64,000 bases of DNA from Hassallia sp050875635 (GTDB lineage Bacteria; Cyanobacteriota; Cyanobacteriia; Cyanobacteriales; Nostocaceae). The position numbers and the translations under genes are program-made. The number at the start of each line of letters is the position of its first letter. The first letter of the stretch is position 1. The notes under the pieces were generated by a model. The model made no database searches and was not told where the DNA came from. It saw only the letters and a list, made by a program, of their open reading frames with translations. The stretch is taken from positions 1 to 64,000 of the forward strand of contig NZ_JBPAOH010000017.1 in NCBI RefSeq assembly GCF_050875635.1, in the 5' to 3' direction. This document shows, piece by piece, positions 52,493 to 60,589 of this stretch.

Positions 52493-53107
52493 TTGACGAC
52501 ACCCTGGTTTTTTCACCCATCCCACCAACTGCAAGTATTTGCCGCCGATCAACCTTTTAACCAATTCCAAATTCGTGCGGCTACCCCTGCTGATTTGACT
52601 AATGTTGCCGAAATCATTACCGAAAGTTTTCATTCCCCAAATGGTATGTGGGGATGGGCTTTCCCGTTGCTACGTTTGGGTATTTACGAAGACTTAAGGC
52701 ATCGTTTAGCATCAAGCACGCCCCATCACGTTTGTTTAGTTGCCGTTGATACTACTGCTACAACTGATAACTTAGTTGGAACTGTAGAACTCGGTGTGCG
52801 TTTTGGTGATTCTTGGACGGCTGTTGGCAAGAGTTTTCCTTATTTGTCTAATTTAGCTGTTCACCCAAAATATCGTCGGCTGGGTGCTGCGTCGGAGTTG
52901 CTTAAAGCTTGTGAAAAAGTTGCCCTGTTGTGGGGTTTTAAAGACTTATACCTCCACGTTTTGGAAAATAACCATCAGGCACGGCAGCTTTATTTTAAGG
53001 CGGGATATCAGGTGCATCAAGTCGAATCTTATTGGAATACCTTTTTTCTGGGGCGCTCCCGACAGATATTCTTGCACAAGTACTTGCCACATTCTGAGAC
53101 TATCTAA
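52493..53107 (+). CDS. GNAT family N-acetyltransferase
   Basis: 204 residues. The frame has a TTG start at 52493 (TTPWFFHPSHQLQVFAAD); no ATG exists before the fold. GNAT motifs: FQIRAATPADLTNVAEIITE, LVGTVELGVR, the acetyl-CoA loop YLSNLAVHPKYRRLGAASEL (with R-x-x-G-A), and HVLENNHQARQLYFKAGYQV. Substrate not predictable; similar proteins are common and often of ribosomal-protein-type GNAT. Stand-alone gene. Confidence 0.88.
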   Translation: MTTPWFFHPSHQLQVFAADQPFNQFQIRAATPADLTNVAEIITESFHSPNGMWGWAFPLLRLGIYEDLRHRLASSTPHHVCLVAVDTTATTDNLVGTVELGVRFGDSWTAVGKSFPYLSNLAVHPKYRRLGAASELLKACEKVALLWGFKDLYLHVLENNHQARQLYFKAGYQVHQVESYWNTFFLGRSRQIFLHKYLPHSETI

Positions 53108-54220
53108 ATTTTTCAGTTTTGTAAATTGTCAGTGAGCGATCGCACTCTTTGAATGCGAACAACCGCTTGACGCATCGCCAGGAGTGCGTCGCCAAGTAAC
53201 TTGCTGTTCGCATTCTGGCAATAGAGAGGGATATTTTCTGAATGCTTCATTTTTACAATAAATTATATCTTTTCGTTTCTTTATGCATAAATAAATAGTT
53301 ATTAATTAAGTTTACAAAATATTAATTTATCAAAGATTTTGTCATTCACATATGTACTTTGTGACAATTAAAAGGAATAATTTTTCTGATCGCATAATAC
53401 CAACGCGCAACGCATCTCCCCTTCTCCCAAAGAAAGAGGCGCTTGTCTGCGACACGCTCCGCGAACGCCAAGAAAGAAGAAATAAATGCTTATACGTGCA
53501 TACGTGCTTATACGTATTGTGATGCCACATCGACACGGCGAACACTCTCAGTGCCGAATCGGGTTTATAAGCGCGATCGTCCGTATACTGCCGAGGCATT
53601 TTTGAAAAAATGCCTTTCTCGTTGCTTTGCCATAGGCATTTGTGCAAAGCACAACTGGGCGACGTGTACGTTTGTTGAGGATTCTGTCCGTCGAACCGTC
53701 GCGCTATCAAGACGCGCTAGGCGATCGAGGAGTGTACCTAAGTGGTAGTAATCATACGGAGAAAACGCTTTATTTTTATGCATCACTCTTATAGTTTTTT
53801 CCGAAATATACTAATTAATAAAAATTCAATAATCATGTAATATTTAGCTTATTTATATGATATGAATTTGAGATATCCAAATATTAAAATATAATTTTAT
53901 TTCAATACAAATAAAGTGATTGTGATTGTCATATCAGTAAAAATACGAGAAAGAAGTTTAAATTCCTCATAATAACTTTGCATTTGAGATATTCATCTTT
54001 ATAAAAACTTTAAAAAAACAACTCCTTTAAATCAAGACAAAGTCAGTTAAATCTCATAAAATATGATTACTTAATTGCTGAAAAAAGTCCATTTAATTTT
54101 ATCTTAGTTAAATAAAGCAAAAAGTCTTGATAATTAAGATAAAACCAATCATTTTGATTTAAATCAAGTTAAGTGTTGAAGTGCAGACTACTACCAAATT
54201 CTTTGAAGCTTTTAAAAAAT
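53108..54220. other. AT-rich leader with hairpin and GC-rich island
   Basis: 1.1 kb without a convincing gene. 53151-53216 forms a hairpin: GAATGCGAACA at the left, TGTTCGCATTC at the right, with inner GACGCATCGCC. 53440-53730 is an unusually GC-rich island with many CG dinucleotides, including GCGACACGCTCCGCGAACGC and AGGCATTTTTGAAAAAATGCCT. 53780-54170 is very AT-rich and lies directly before the next gene, as a long leader or promoter. A 16-codon frame (GTG 54181 to TAG 54228) overlaps the next start. Confidence 0.5.
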
Positions 54221-54772
54221 ATGGATAGCGAAAAGCGCCAGCGCTATCAAACTGCTATGGTATCAACTTGTTACCCTGAAACTAGTTTCCTTGACTATAT
54301 TGTCATGCCTGATGGAACTGAGCAATCTCCAGGCTCGGATATCCTCACACAGCTGCATAGTGGAAAGGTCTTTATCGTTAACAGTCGTCGGCGAAATGGG
54401 TTAATACTATTCAAACGCTACCATGCAGAATTTGCAGGACCCGGCGCAGCAGTGGGAGGTGATTACGATCGCGATTGTCAAAATTTATTGCCGATAGGTA
54501 ATTTGCAGCTATTGACTCTCGACTCTTATGACGAGCGTCAGAAAGCTTACTTGATTAGACGCCAGTGGATTCGGTTAATCAAGCAAATTACAGAAAACCC
54601 ACTGCCACAGCAACGAGTCCAAAAGATTCTCGATCAATTTGAGCAATACTTTCCACCAGAAACGGTGGATAAGTTGCCTGATATTGCCTTTGCTCTTTTG
54701 GTAGGTGTGCTGCCACAAACAGTGGGAATAGTACGGCGTTTGGGCAGCGATGAGTATACCCGATTTAATTAA
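54221..54772 (+). CDS. Unknown conserved-looking protein, 183 aa
   Basis: Starts MDSEKRQRYQTAMVSTCYPE at ATG 54221; an in-frame GTG at 54173 would add 16 residues. The middle (GPGAAVGGDYDRDCQNLLPI, SGKVFIVNSRRRNGLILFKR) is beta-rich; the C-terminal ~80 residues are helical (YLIRRQWIRLIKQITENPLP). No catalytic motif or membrane span; likely cytosolic. I do not recognise the family. It follows ~400 bp of very AT-rich leader and an overlapping 16-codon frame, so regulation by the leader is possible. Confidence 0.65.
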   Translation: MDSEKRQRYQTAMVSTCYPETSFLDYIVMPDGTEQSPGSDILTQLHSGKVFIVNSRRRNGLILFKRYHAEFAGPGAAVGGDYDRDCQNLLPIGNLQLLTLDSYDERQKAYLIRRQWIRLIKQITENPLPQQRVQKILDQFEQYFPPETVDKLPDIAFALLVGVLPQTVGIVRRLGSDEYTRFN

Positions 54773-54819
54773 CTAGCCAACATAAACTGCGCTTTCCCAG
54801 CACGTATTAAAAATTTTTC

Positions 54820-54857
54820 TTCCCTTTCCCCTTTCCCCTTTCCCCTTTCCCCTTTTT
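54820..54857. repeat. CCCCTTT heptamer tract
   Basis: About five tandem CCCCTTT units between the convergent unknown gene and hisC. Confidence 0.85.
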
Positions 54858-54875
54858 GAAAGCTGGTTGTTAATA

Positions 54876-56018
54876 TTAAAGATTTGTTAAAGCAGTTTGT
54901 AGGCGACTCAGCGTGCGGAGGTTTTCCTCTGGGGTTCCTACTGTAATTCGCAATCCTCCACTGATGTGTCGCACAAGAGTGCCGGCAGTTCTCAGCTTTT
55001 GGGTAAGATTTATTAAATAATCGTCTTCTTGGTTCAAAGCATTTGGTTTTAGTCGCAGGTAAACAAAGTTAGCAGCGCTTTCGGCAACTTGTAATGTTGG
55101 GTATTGAGATAAAGCTTCGATAAGTTTGGCTCGTTCAACGAGCTGAAGGGGAATTGAATTCAATAACAGTTGGCGGTTTTGCAGAGCAATTAACGCCGCA
55201 GCGATAGAAACGCTGGGAAGGTTGTAAGGTAAGCGCACTTTTTCTAGAATAGCGATCAACTCAGGTTGAGCCAGACAATAGCCAACGCGATGAGCAGCCA
55301 AGCGGAAGGCTTTAGAAAATGTCCGCATTATTATCCAGTTAGGACGTTGTGGTAATTCGCTAGCTAAGGTATCCTTACTGAATTCAAAGTAAGCTTCATC
55401 AATTACTACTAAAATACGATCGCTCAAATTTCTTAACCATGCTAATTCTGCCGCAGTTAAAGCATTGGCAGTGGGGGAATTAGGATGAACTACGAAAATC
55501 ACCCGAATCGGCGGATTTTGCGTTTGTTCTATAGCTTTATCAGCCGCTTGTAAATCAATTTCAAAATTCGCTTCATTTCTACCCACCGTCACAACGGGAA
55601 TACCCAAAGTTTGCGCCAAAATCCCGTACATCGAGAAAGTCGGATTAGCAACTAAAACCGAACCTTCTCCCCCAACACAACTGGCAATTAAAATTGAGCG
55701 AATTAGTTCATCTGAACCATTGCCAACGGAAATATTCGCAGCAGTGAAAAAAGATGAAAAGACATTAGCTGATTCATTGACATAGAGAGCGATCGCATTC
55801 TTCAGTGTCTCATGTCCGCCATCAGGATAACGGTTCGTTTCAATTATCTGCTGATACTCCCAAGCAAGCTTTTCTTTTAACTCAGGTGGCAAATCATAAG
55901 GGCTTTCATTCGTATCCAGCCGATCCAACTGCAATGGAACTGGTTCTGCCGTGCTACTACCGGGGTGGGGTTTGTAAGCGCTAAATTTAGCTAAATCTGA
56001 ACGGATAAAAGGCAGCAT
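54876..56018 (-). CDS. hisC: Histidinol-phosphate aminotransferase
   Basis: 380 residues. PLP enzyme of histidine synthesis. RLDTNESPYDLPPELKEKLA, SVGNGSDELIRSILIA, NPTFSMYGILAQTLGI and the PLP-Lys region IMRTFSKAFRLAAHRVGYCL are diagnostic; HPNSPTANALT and DEAYFEF follow the fold. Could act on related keto acids, but the length and motifs favour HisC. Unlinked to other his genes. Confidence 0.92.
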   Translation of the reverse strand: MLPFIRSDLAKFSAYKPHPGSSTAEPVPLQLDRLDTNESPYDLPPELKEKLAWEYQQIIETNRYPDGGHETLKNAIALYVNESANVFSSFFTAANISVGNGSDELIRSILIASCVGGEGSVLVANPTFSMYGILAQTLGIPVVTVGRNEANFEIDLQAADKAIEQTQNPPIRVIFVVHPNSPTANALTAAELAWLRNLSDRILVVIDEAYFEFSKDTLASELPQRPNWIIMRTFSKAFRLAAHRVGYCLAQPELIAILEKVRLPYNLPSVSIAAALIALQNRQLLLNSIPLQLVERAKLIEALSQYPTLQVAESAANFVYLRLKPNALNQEDDYLINLTQKLRTAGTLVRHISGGLRITVGTPEENLRTLSRLQTALTNL

Positions 56019-56037
56019 AGTTAGTTAGGAGTTAGCA

Positions 56038-56065
56038 GTAGAGACGCGAAATTTCGCATCTGTAC
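56038..56065. repeat. GTAGAGACGCGAAATTTCGC palindrome
   Basis: GTAGAGACGCGAAATTTCGCATCTGTAC: self-complementary with two mismatches, a dispersed repeat of the GTAGAGACG class found also at 45428 and 47172. Upstream of hisC. Confidence 0.8.
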
Positions 56066-56148
56066 AAAAGTTAAAAGTCAATGGTGTGAAAACTTTGGAC
56101 TACTGATTTACGAAAATTGGTTATGTGAGAACTTAATATTTTACAGCT

Positions 56149-56784
56149 TTATGGCAATATACAAAACAATCTAATTGCTTGCCAAATTTCTGAGGTGACA
56201 TTGCCTAAAGCGTGATCGCTGTCAAGTTCAATTAATTCTACCCAAGGACGTAAAATTGCAAAGTCGCGGCTAGCTTGAATCGGGATAACTTCATCCTCTT
56301 TTCCATGCAAAATTAGGGTAGGGATGGGACGTTGCAGGTTTTTTTCTTGATATTGATGCGCGTCTGTAACGAATTCGTAATCAAGGGGAAGCGATCGCTT
56401 TTCACCATAGTGGTAAACTTCTAAATATCTTTCTTGTTGCCAACGCTGCAACTTTTCATCTCCCAACTTTGGCAACCAATGAGATAAAAATCCAAAAGCA
56501 GGCGCCAACAAAACCAGACGCTGCACTTGTAAATATTGTTGTCCTAAATGAGCTGCGCTTAAACCACCCAAACTCGAACCGATCAAAGTCACCTCAGCAC
56601 CATTTAAGGGAAATTCAGCAGCAACTTGTTTCAGCTGCCGCGTGATTGTCAGATGAGAAAAATCGTCCAAATTCAAATCGGGAATTTTTAAAGGAGTCTG
56701 AATTTGGGCAAAGCGCGAACTTATATCCCGCGCTTTGGCAGAATTTGGACTCGAAGCAAAGCCGTGGAGGTAGATGTAATGCAA
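56149..56784 (-). CDS. Alpha/beta hydrolase, YqiA-like esterase
   Basis: 211 residues. MHYIYLHGFASSPNSAKARD is the typical opening. Nucleophile Ser in LIGSSLGGLSAAHLG, acid in LILHGKEDEVIPI, and catalytic His in LDSDHALGN. Small serine esterase of unknown natural substrate (UPF0227/YqiA group). The start is ATG 56784. Downstream neighbours are unrelated. Confidence 0.85.
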   Translation of the reverse strand: MHYIYLHGFASSPNSAKARDISSRFAQIQTPLKIPDLNLDDFSHLTITRQLKQVAAEFPLNGAEVTLIGSSLGGLSAAHLGQQYLQVQRLVLLAPAFGFLSHWLPKLGDEKLQRWQQERYLEVYHYGEKRSLPLDYEFVTDAHQYQEKNLQRPIPTLILHGKEDEVIPIQASRDFAILRPWVELIELDSDHALGNVTSEIWQAIRLFCILP

Positions 56785-56913
56785 ATAGGGAATGGGGAGT
56801 GGGGAGTGGAAGAGTGGGAGAGTGGGGGAGTGGGGAGTTAAGAGTGAAAAGTTAAAATTTATAACTCATAACTCATAACTCATAACTTTGCTCCTCATAA
56901 CTCCTAACTTTAA

Positions 56914-58290
56914 TTACCGCATGGTGACGAATTCTTCTGCGGATGAGGGATGGATACCGACGGTGGCATCAAAATCTTTTTTGGTTGCACCCATTTTGAC
57001 GGCGATCGCTACACCTTGAATTATCTCACCTGCGCTTTCTCCGACCATGTGAGCGCCTAATACTTTGTCGGTGTTGCCATCGACTACCAACTTCATCATG
57101 GTTTTTTCTTGAGCGCCCGTTAAACTATGAAACAACGGACGGAAGCGTGTACGATATACTTTGACTGCATCTCCGTATTTCTCGTGTGCTTCGGCTTCGG
57201 TTAAACCGACTGTCGCTGCTTCTGGGTTGGAAAATACGGCTGTAGGAACAGTTTCGTGGCTAAATAAACGGCGGTTGTTGCCAAATTCACTATCAGCAAA
57301 AGCGCGACCTTCACCAATTGCTACCGGAGTTAAGTTAATTCTGTCAGTGACATCACCGACGGCAAAGATATTTTCTTGGGAAGTTTGACTAAATTCATTG
57401 ACAGCGATCGCCATCATATTGCTGTATCCGGGTCCTTCGATGTTACCTTCAACAAGATTCACTCCGGCATTTTCTAAACCCAATCCTTCGACATTCGGCA
57501 TCCGACCGGTGGCGATTAAAAACACATCGGCAATTATCGGTTCTTGGTCTGCTTGTGATAAAGTCAGCTTTATTCCTGACGGCACTTTCTCAACTGTTTC
57601 GACTACATTCTTCTTAATCAAGCGAATGCCGTGATTCGTCATTCCCTCTTCAATTCCGCTGCGGATGTCTTCATCAAAACCTTTCAAAATTTTGTCACCT
57701 CTAGTAATCTGTGTCACCTCGGAACCCAGACCACGCATGATGCAAGCAAATTCTGTGCCGATGTAACCCGCGCCAATAATGACGATGTGCTTCGGTTGCT
57801 GTTTCAGGTGAAAAATTTCATTGGAAGTTATGCCATATTCCATACCAGGTAAATCTGGTTTAACCGGACGCCCACCGACAGCAATTAAAATTTTCTCTGC
57901 TGTAACTTTGCGTCCATCAACTTCTACGGTGTGCGGATCTACTAAACTAGCACGAGCGGGAATGAGATCGACGCCAGCTCTTTCTAGAAAACCGATATGC
58001 AGTTGCGATAGCCTGCGGACTTCTTTATCTATAGAAGTAATGAAATGTTGCCAATCCAACTCGGCTTCACCGACTTTCCAGCCATAACCTGCGGCATCAT
58101 GAAATAATGCGGGAAAGTGAGAGCCGTAAACCATGAGTTTTTTGGGAACACACCCGCGAATCACACAAGTACCACCGACTAAATCATTTTCAGCGATCGC
58201 CACTTTTGCACCGTAGCTAGCTGCCCGCTTGGAAGCTGCTAAACCACCAGAACCAGCACCAATGACAAACAAATCGTAATCATACGTCAT
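56914..58290 (-). CDS. gor: Glutathione-disulfide reductase
   Basis: 458 residues. FAD/NAD(P)-linked reductase: DYDLFVIGAGSGGLAASKRA (FAD), redox disulfide in GGTCVIRGCVPKKLMVYGSH, the NAD(P) fold IVIGAGYIGTEFACIMRGLG with following QITRGDKILKGF, and active-site HPSSAEEFVT at the C-terminus. An Arg in ITRGDK where E. coli Gor has Arg198 fits NADPH use. It keeps glutathione reduced in the cytoplasm. Together with the adjacent paralogue it suggests duplication. Confidence 0.93.
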   Translation of the reverse strand: MTYDYDLFVIGAGSGGLAASKRAASYGAKVAIAENDLVGGTCVIRGCVPKKLMVYGSHFPALFHDAAGYGWKVGEAELDWQHFITSIDKEVRRLSQLHIGFLERAGVDLIPARASLVDPHTVEVDGRKVTAEKILIAVGGRPVKPDLPGMEYGITSNEIFHLKQQPKHIVIIGAGYIGTEFACIMRGLGSEVTQITRGDKILKGFDEDIRSGIEEGMTNHGIRLIKKNVVETVEKVPSGIKLTLSQADQEPIIADVFLIATGRMPNVEGLGLENAGVNLVEGNIEGPGYSNMMAIAVNEFSQTSQENIFAVGDVTDRINLTPVAIGEGRAFADSEFGNNRRLFSHETVPTAVFSNPEAATVGLTEAEAHEKYGDAVKVYRTRFRPLFHSLTGAQEKTMMKLVVDGNTDKVLGAHMVGESAGEIIQGVAIAVKMGATKKDFDATVGIHPSSAEEFVTMR

Positions 58291-58523
58291 AATAATTATC
58301 TTCCCTGCAAATAGGACAGCTTCGCTAATTGTTTCTCTATAACTATTGAAACAAAATTCATCTGTTGCTGTAAGCTGAGATTTCCGCCCCTAGATTGATG
58401 GTGGGCGATCGCTTTTGTTAATTTTCTGTAACTCTTAAATGTAGTAAGGGCTTGAGCCGCTTAAAGTAGTTGCAATTGAGCGGTAAACCGCTCACTACGA
58501 ACAAGGAATATATTGTTTCAAGC

Positions 58524-58754
58524 TTGGAACTCGAAACTTCGTGTTTGGAACTCGGAAGTTCGTGTTCGGAACTCGGAAGTTGATGTTCGGAACTCGGAAG
58601 TTCGTGTTCGGAACTTGAAACTTCGTGTTCGGAACTTGAAACTTCGTGTTCGGAACTCGGAAGTTCGTGTTCGGAACTTGAAACTTCGTGTTCGGAACTT
58701 GAAACTTCGTGTTCGGAACTCGAAAGTTCGTGTTCTGAACTCGGAACTTCGAGC
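58524..58754. repeat. 21-bp minisatellite, 11 units
   Basis: Eleven tandem 21-bp units alternate TCGGAACTCGGAAGTTCGTG and TCGGAACTTGAAACTTCGTG types (plus one base). Each unit is near-palindromic (GGAACTTCGAGTTCC-like). Being a multiple of three and stop-free, it is open in all frames; on the minus strand it codes SSEHELP/SSEHEVS heptads within a 123-codon frame (58418-58789, start MRKSASVLLPKKLEVP). Whether that frame is translated is uncertain. Confidence 0.9.
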
Positions 58755-58845
58755 TTTTTGGGTAGAAGTACAGATGCAGATTTTCGCATTTGCTATTCTA
58801 ACCAACTGTTGAACTGTAGAAAAGCTTAAAAGGACAACACAACCC

Positions 58846-59017
58846 TAGGGCGTGTTTTCAAACCCCAAAAGCCTTCAGGCTGGAAGCCTGAGGCTATACG
58901 AACAAAGCCTACGAAGGTAGGCTAAAAACCCTTTTTTCTTAGTTTGCCTGCGCGGACGAGCGTTAGTATAGCCGCACTATGCGCGGGTGTCGGGCAGGAG
59001 CGAAAACACAACCCTAG
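58846..59017. repeat. 172-bp element with terminal inverted repeats
   Basis: CTAGGGCGTGTTTTC at 58846-58860 is mirrored by GAAAACACAACCCTAG at 59002-59017 (one extra base). Inside are AGCCTTCAGGCTGG-AAGCCTGAGGCT and AGCCTACGAAGGTAGGCT hairpins, known kinds of dispersed cyanobacterial repeat. It sits 8 bp from the stop of the second reductase. MITE-like. Confidence 0.75.
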
Positions 59018-59025
59018 TCCCCAGT

Positions 59026-60372
59026 TCAATCTAATGTCAAAAACTCTTCGGCTGTCGTGGGATGAATACCAATTGTGTCATCCAAATCTTGTTTGGTGAT
59101 ACCTTTGCGAATGGCAACCGCGAGACTTTGAATTATATCGGCTGCGTGTTCACCCACCATATGAGCGCCTAAAACTTTCTCAGACTCGCCCTCAACTACT
59201 AATTTAATAGTTGCTTGTTCATCTTGTTCGGTCAGTTGATAAAATAGCGGTTGGAATTTGCTGCGATAGCATTTTACAGATTTACCGAATTTTTCCCGCG
59301 CTTTTGCTTCTGACATGCCGACACTTGCCCCTTCTGGACGGGCAAAAACGGCGGAAGGGACAAAATCATAACTTGGTTTTTGCGGCTTTTTGCCAAAAAC
59401 TGAATTGACAAAATCAGTAGCTTCAGTTATTGCAACTGGCGTTAATTGCACGCGGTTAGTGCAGTCACCCACAGCAAAAATATTTTCTTGATTGGTGCGG
59501 CTGTATTCATCAACTTTGATTTCTCCTTTTTCCCCAAGTTCAACTGAGGCTTTTTCCAAATCGAGATTCTTGGTATTTGGAGCGCGACCTGTAGCAACTA
59601 AAATTGTATCTGCTGTGATGATTTCTTCTTTGTCGCCTTTAGTAGTCAGCAGCAAACCGTCATCTGAGAATTTAATTTCTTTTGCAGTGCTGTTGTTGAT
59701 AAAGCGAATTTTCCTTTTGCTCAAACCCTCTTGAACGCCAGCGCGAATGTCATCATCAAAGCCTGATAAAATCATTTCATCAGTATCAATAACCGTGACT
59801 TCGCACCCGAAAGCGTTCATCATGCTGGAAAATTCTACACCGATGTAACCACCGCCAATAATCGCCAAGCGTTTGGGTAAATAAGGCAGGTGAAACATCT
59901 CGCGGGAAGTGATAGTGTATTCTATACCGGGAATATCCGGTTGCACTGGATGTCCGCCGACAGCAATTAAGATTTTGTCAGCCGTCACTTTGCGTCCTTC
60001 AATTTCGATGGTATGAGCATCAACGAAAGTTGCACGACCGTGAATTAATTCAATTCCCGCTTTTTGCAACTGCTGAAGGAAAGAATGCTCAATACCTTCA
60101 AGTTTCTGGTGTACTGACTTAATAAATAGTGTCCAGTCAAAGTGCCATTGACAGTCACTCCAGCCGTAACTTTGTGCCGATTGATTTTGGAGGGCAAAAT
60201 CAGCCGCGTAGACAATGAATTTTTTGGGAGTACAGCCGCGATTTACACAGGTACCACCGAGGGCTTCTTGTTCGGCGATGGCGACGCGGACACCTAACGC
60301 GGCTGCTTTTTTGGCTGCTGCTAGTCCTCCTGGACCGGCACCAATTACAAAGAGGTCATAATCAAATGTCAT
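59026..60372 (-). CDS. Glutathione reductase-like paralogue, altered coenzyme site
   Basis: 448 residues, clearly related to the gene at 56914. FAD motif YDLFVIGAGPGGLAAAKKAA, redox cysteines GGTCVNRGCTPKKFIVYAAD, and HPTTAEEFLT. The NAD(P) fold reads RLAIIGGGYIGVEFSSMMNA, then VTVIDTDEMILSGFDDDIRA: the Arg of the NADPH phosphate pocket (kept in the neighbour) is replaced by Asp and the second Arg position by Ser. This points to NADH use or a new substrate. A possible alternative is a mercuric- or dihydrolipoyl-type enzyme, but overall it reads as Gor-like. Confidence 0.88.
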   Translation of the reverse strand: MTFDYDLFVIGAGPGGLAAAKKAAALGVRVAIAEQEALGGTCVNRGCTPKKFIVYAADFALQNQSAQSYGWSDCQWHFDWTLFIKSVHQKLEGIEHSFLQQLQKAGIELIHGRATFVDAHTIEIEGRKVTADKILIAVGGHPVQPDIPGIEYTITSREMFHLPYLPKRLAIIGGGYIGVEFSSMMNAFGCEVTVIDTDEMILSGFDDDIRAGVQEGLSKRKIRFINNSTAKEIKFSDDGLLLTTKGDKEEIITADTILVATGRAPNTKNLDLEKASVELGEKGEIKVDEYSRTNQENIFAVGDCTNRVQLTPVAITEATDFVNSVFGKKPQKPSYDFVPSAVFARPEGASVGMSEAKAREKFGKSVKCYRSKFQPLFYQLTEQDEQATIKLVVEGESEKVLGAHMVGEHAADIIQSLAVAIRKGITKQDLDDTIGIHPTTAEEFLTLD

Positions 60373-60589
60373 GGTTTCCTGTGCTTTCTACTTGACAAAT
60401 TGAGGCATCAGACTGTTCTGTGCTTTTTCTAGCAACGAAAAGAGCGAAAATTTTTATTGCTTGCTAGGTATCAACTTGAAGCTTGACTCGTGTAAGGCAA
60501 AGCTGGCAACTTCCGGTTGACATATTATTGTGAGTACAACACCCCTACCTATAGATAGGGTTATTTAATTTTGAAATCAGCAGATTTGA

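Noticed and set aside
53342..53786. Several overlapping frames in the GC-rich island
   Set aside because: Open on both strands from high GC; Cys/Arg-rich translations unlike real proteins.
58524..58754. CRISPR-like array
   Set aside because: 21-bp units directly abut with no unique spacers; minisatellite.
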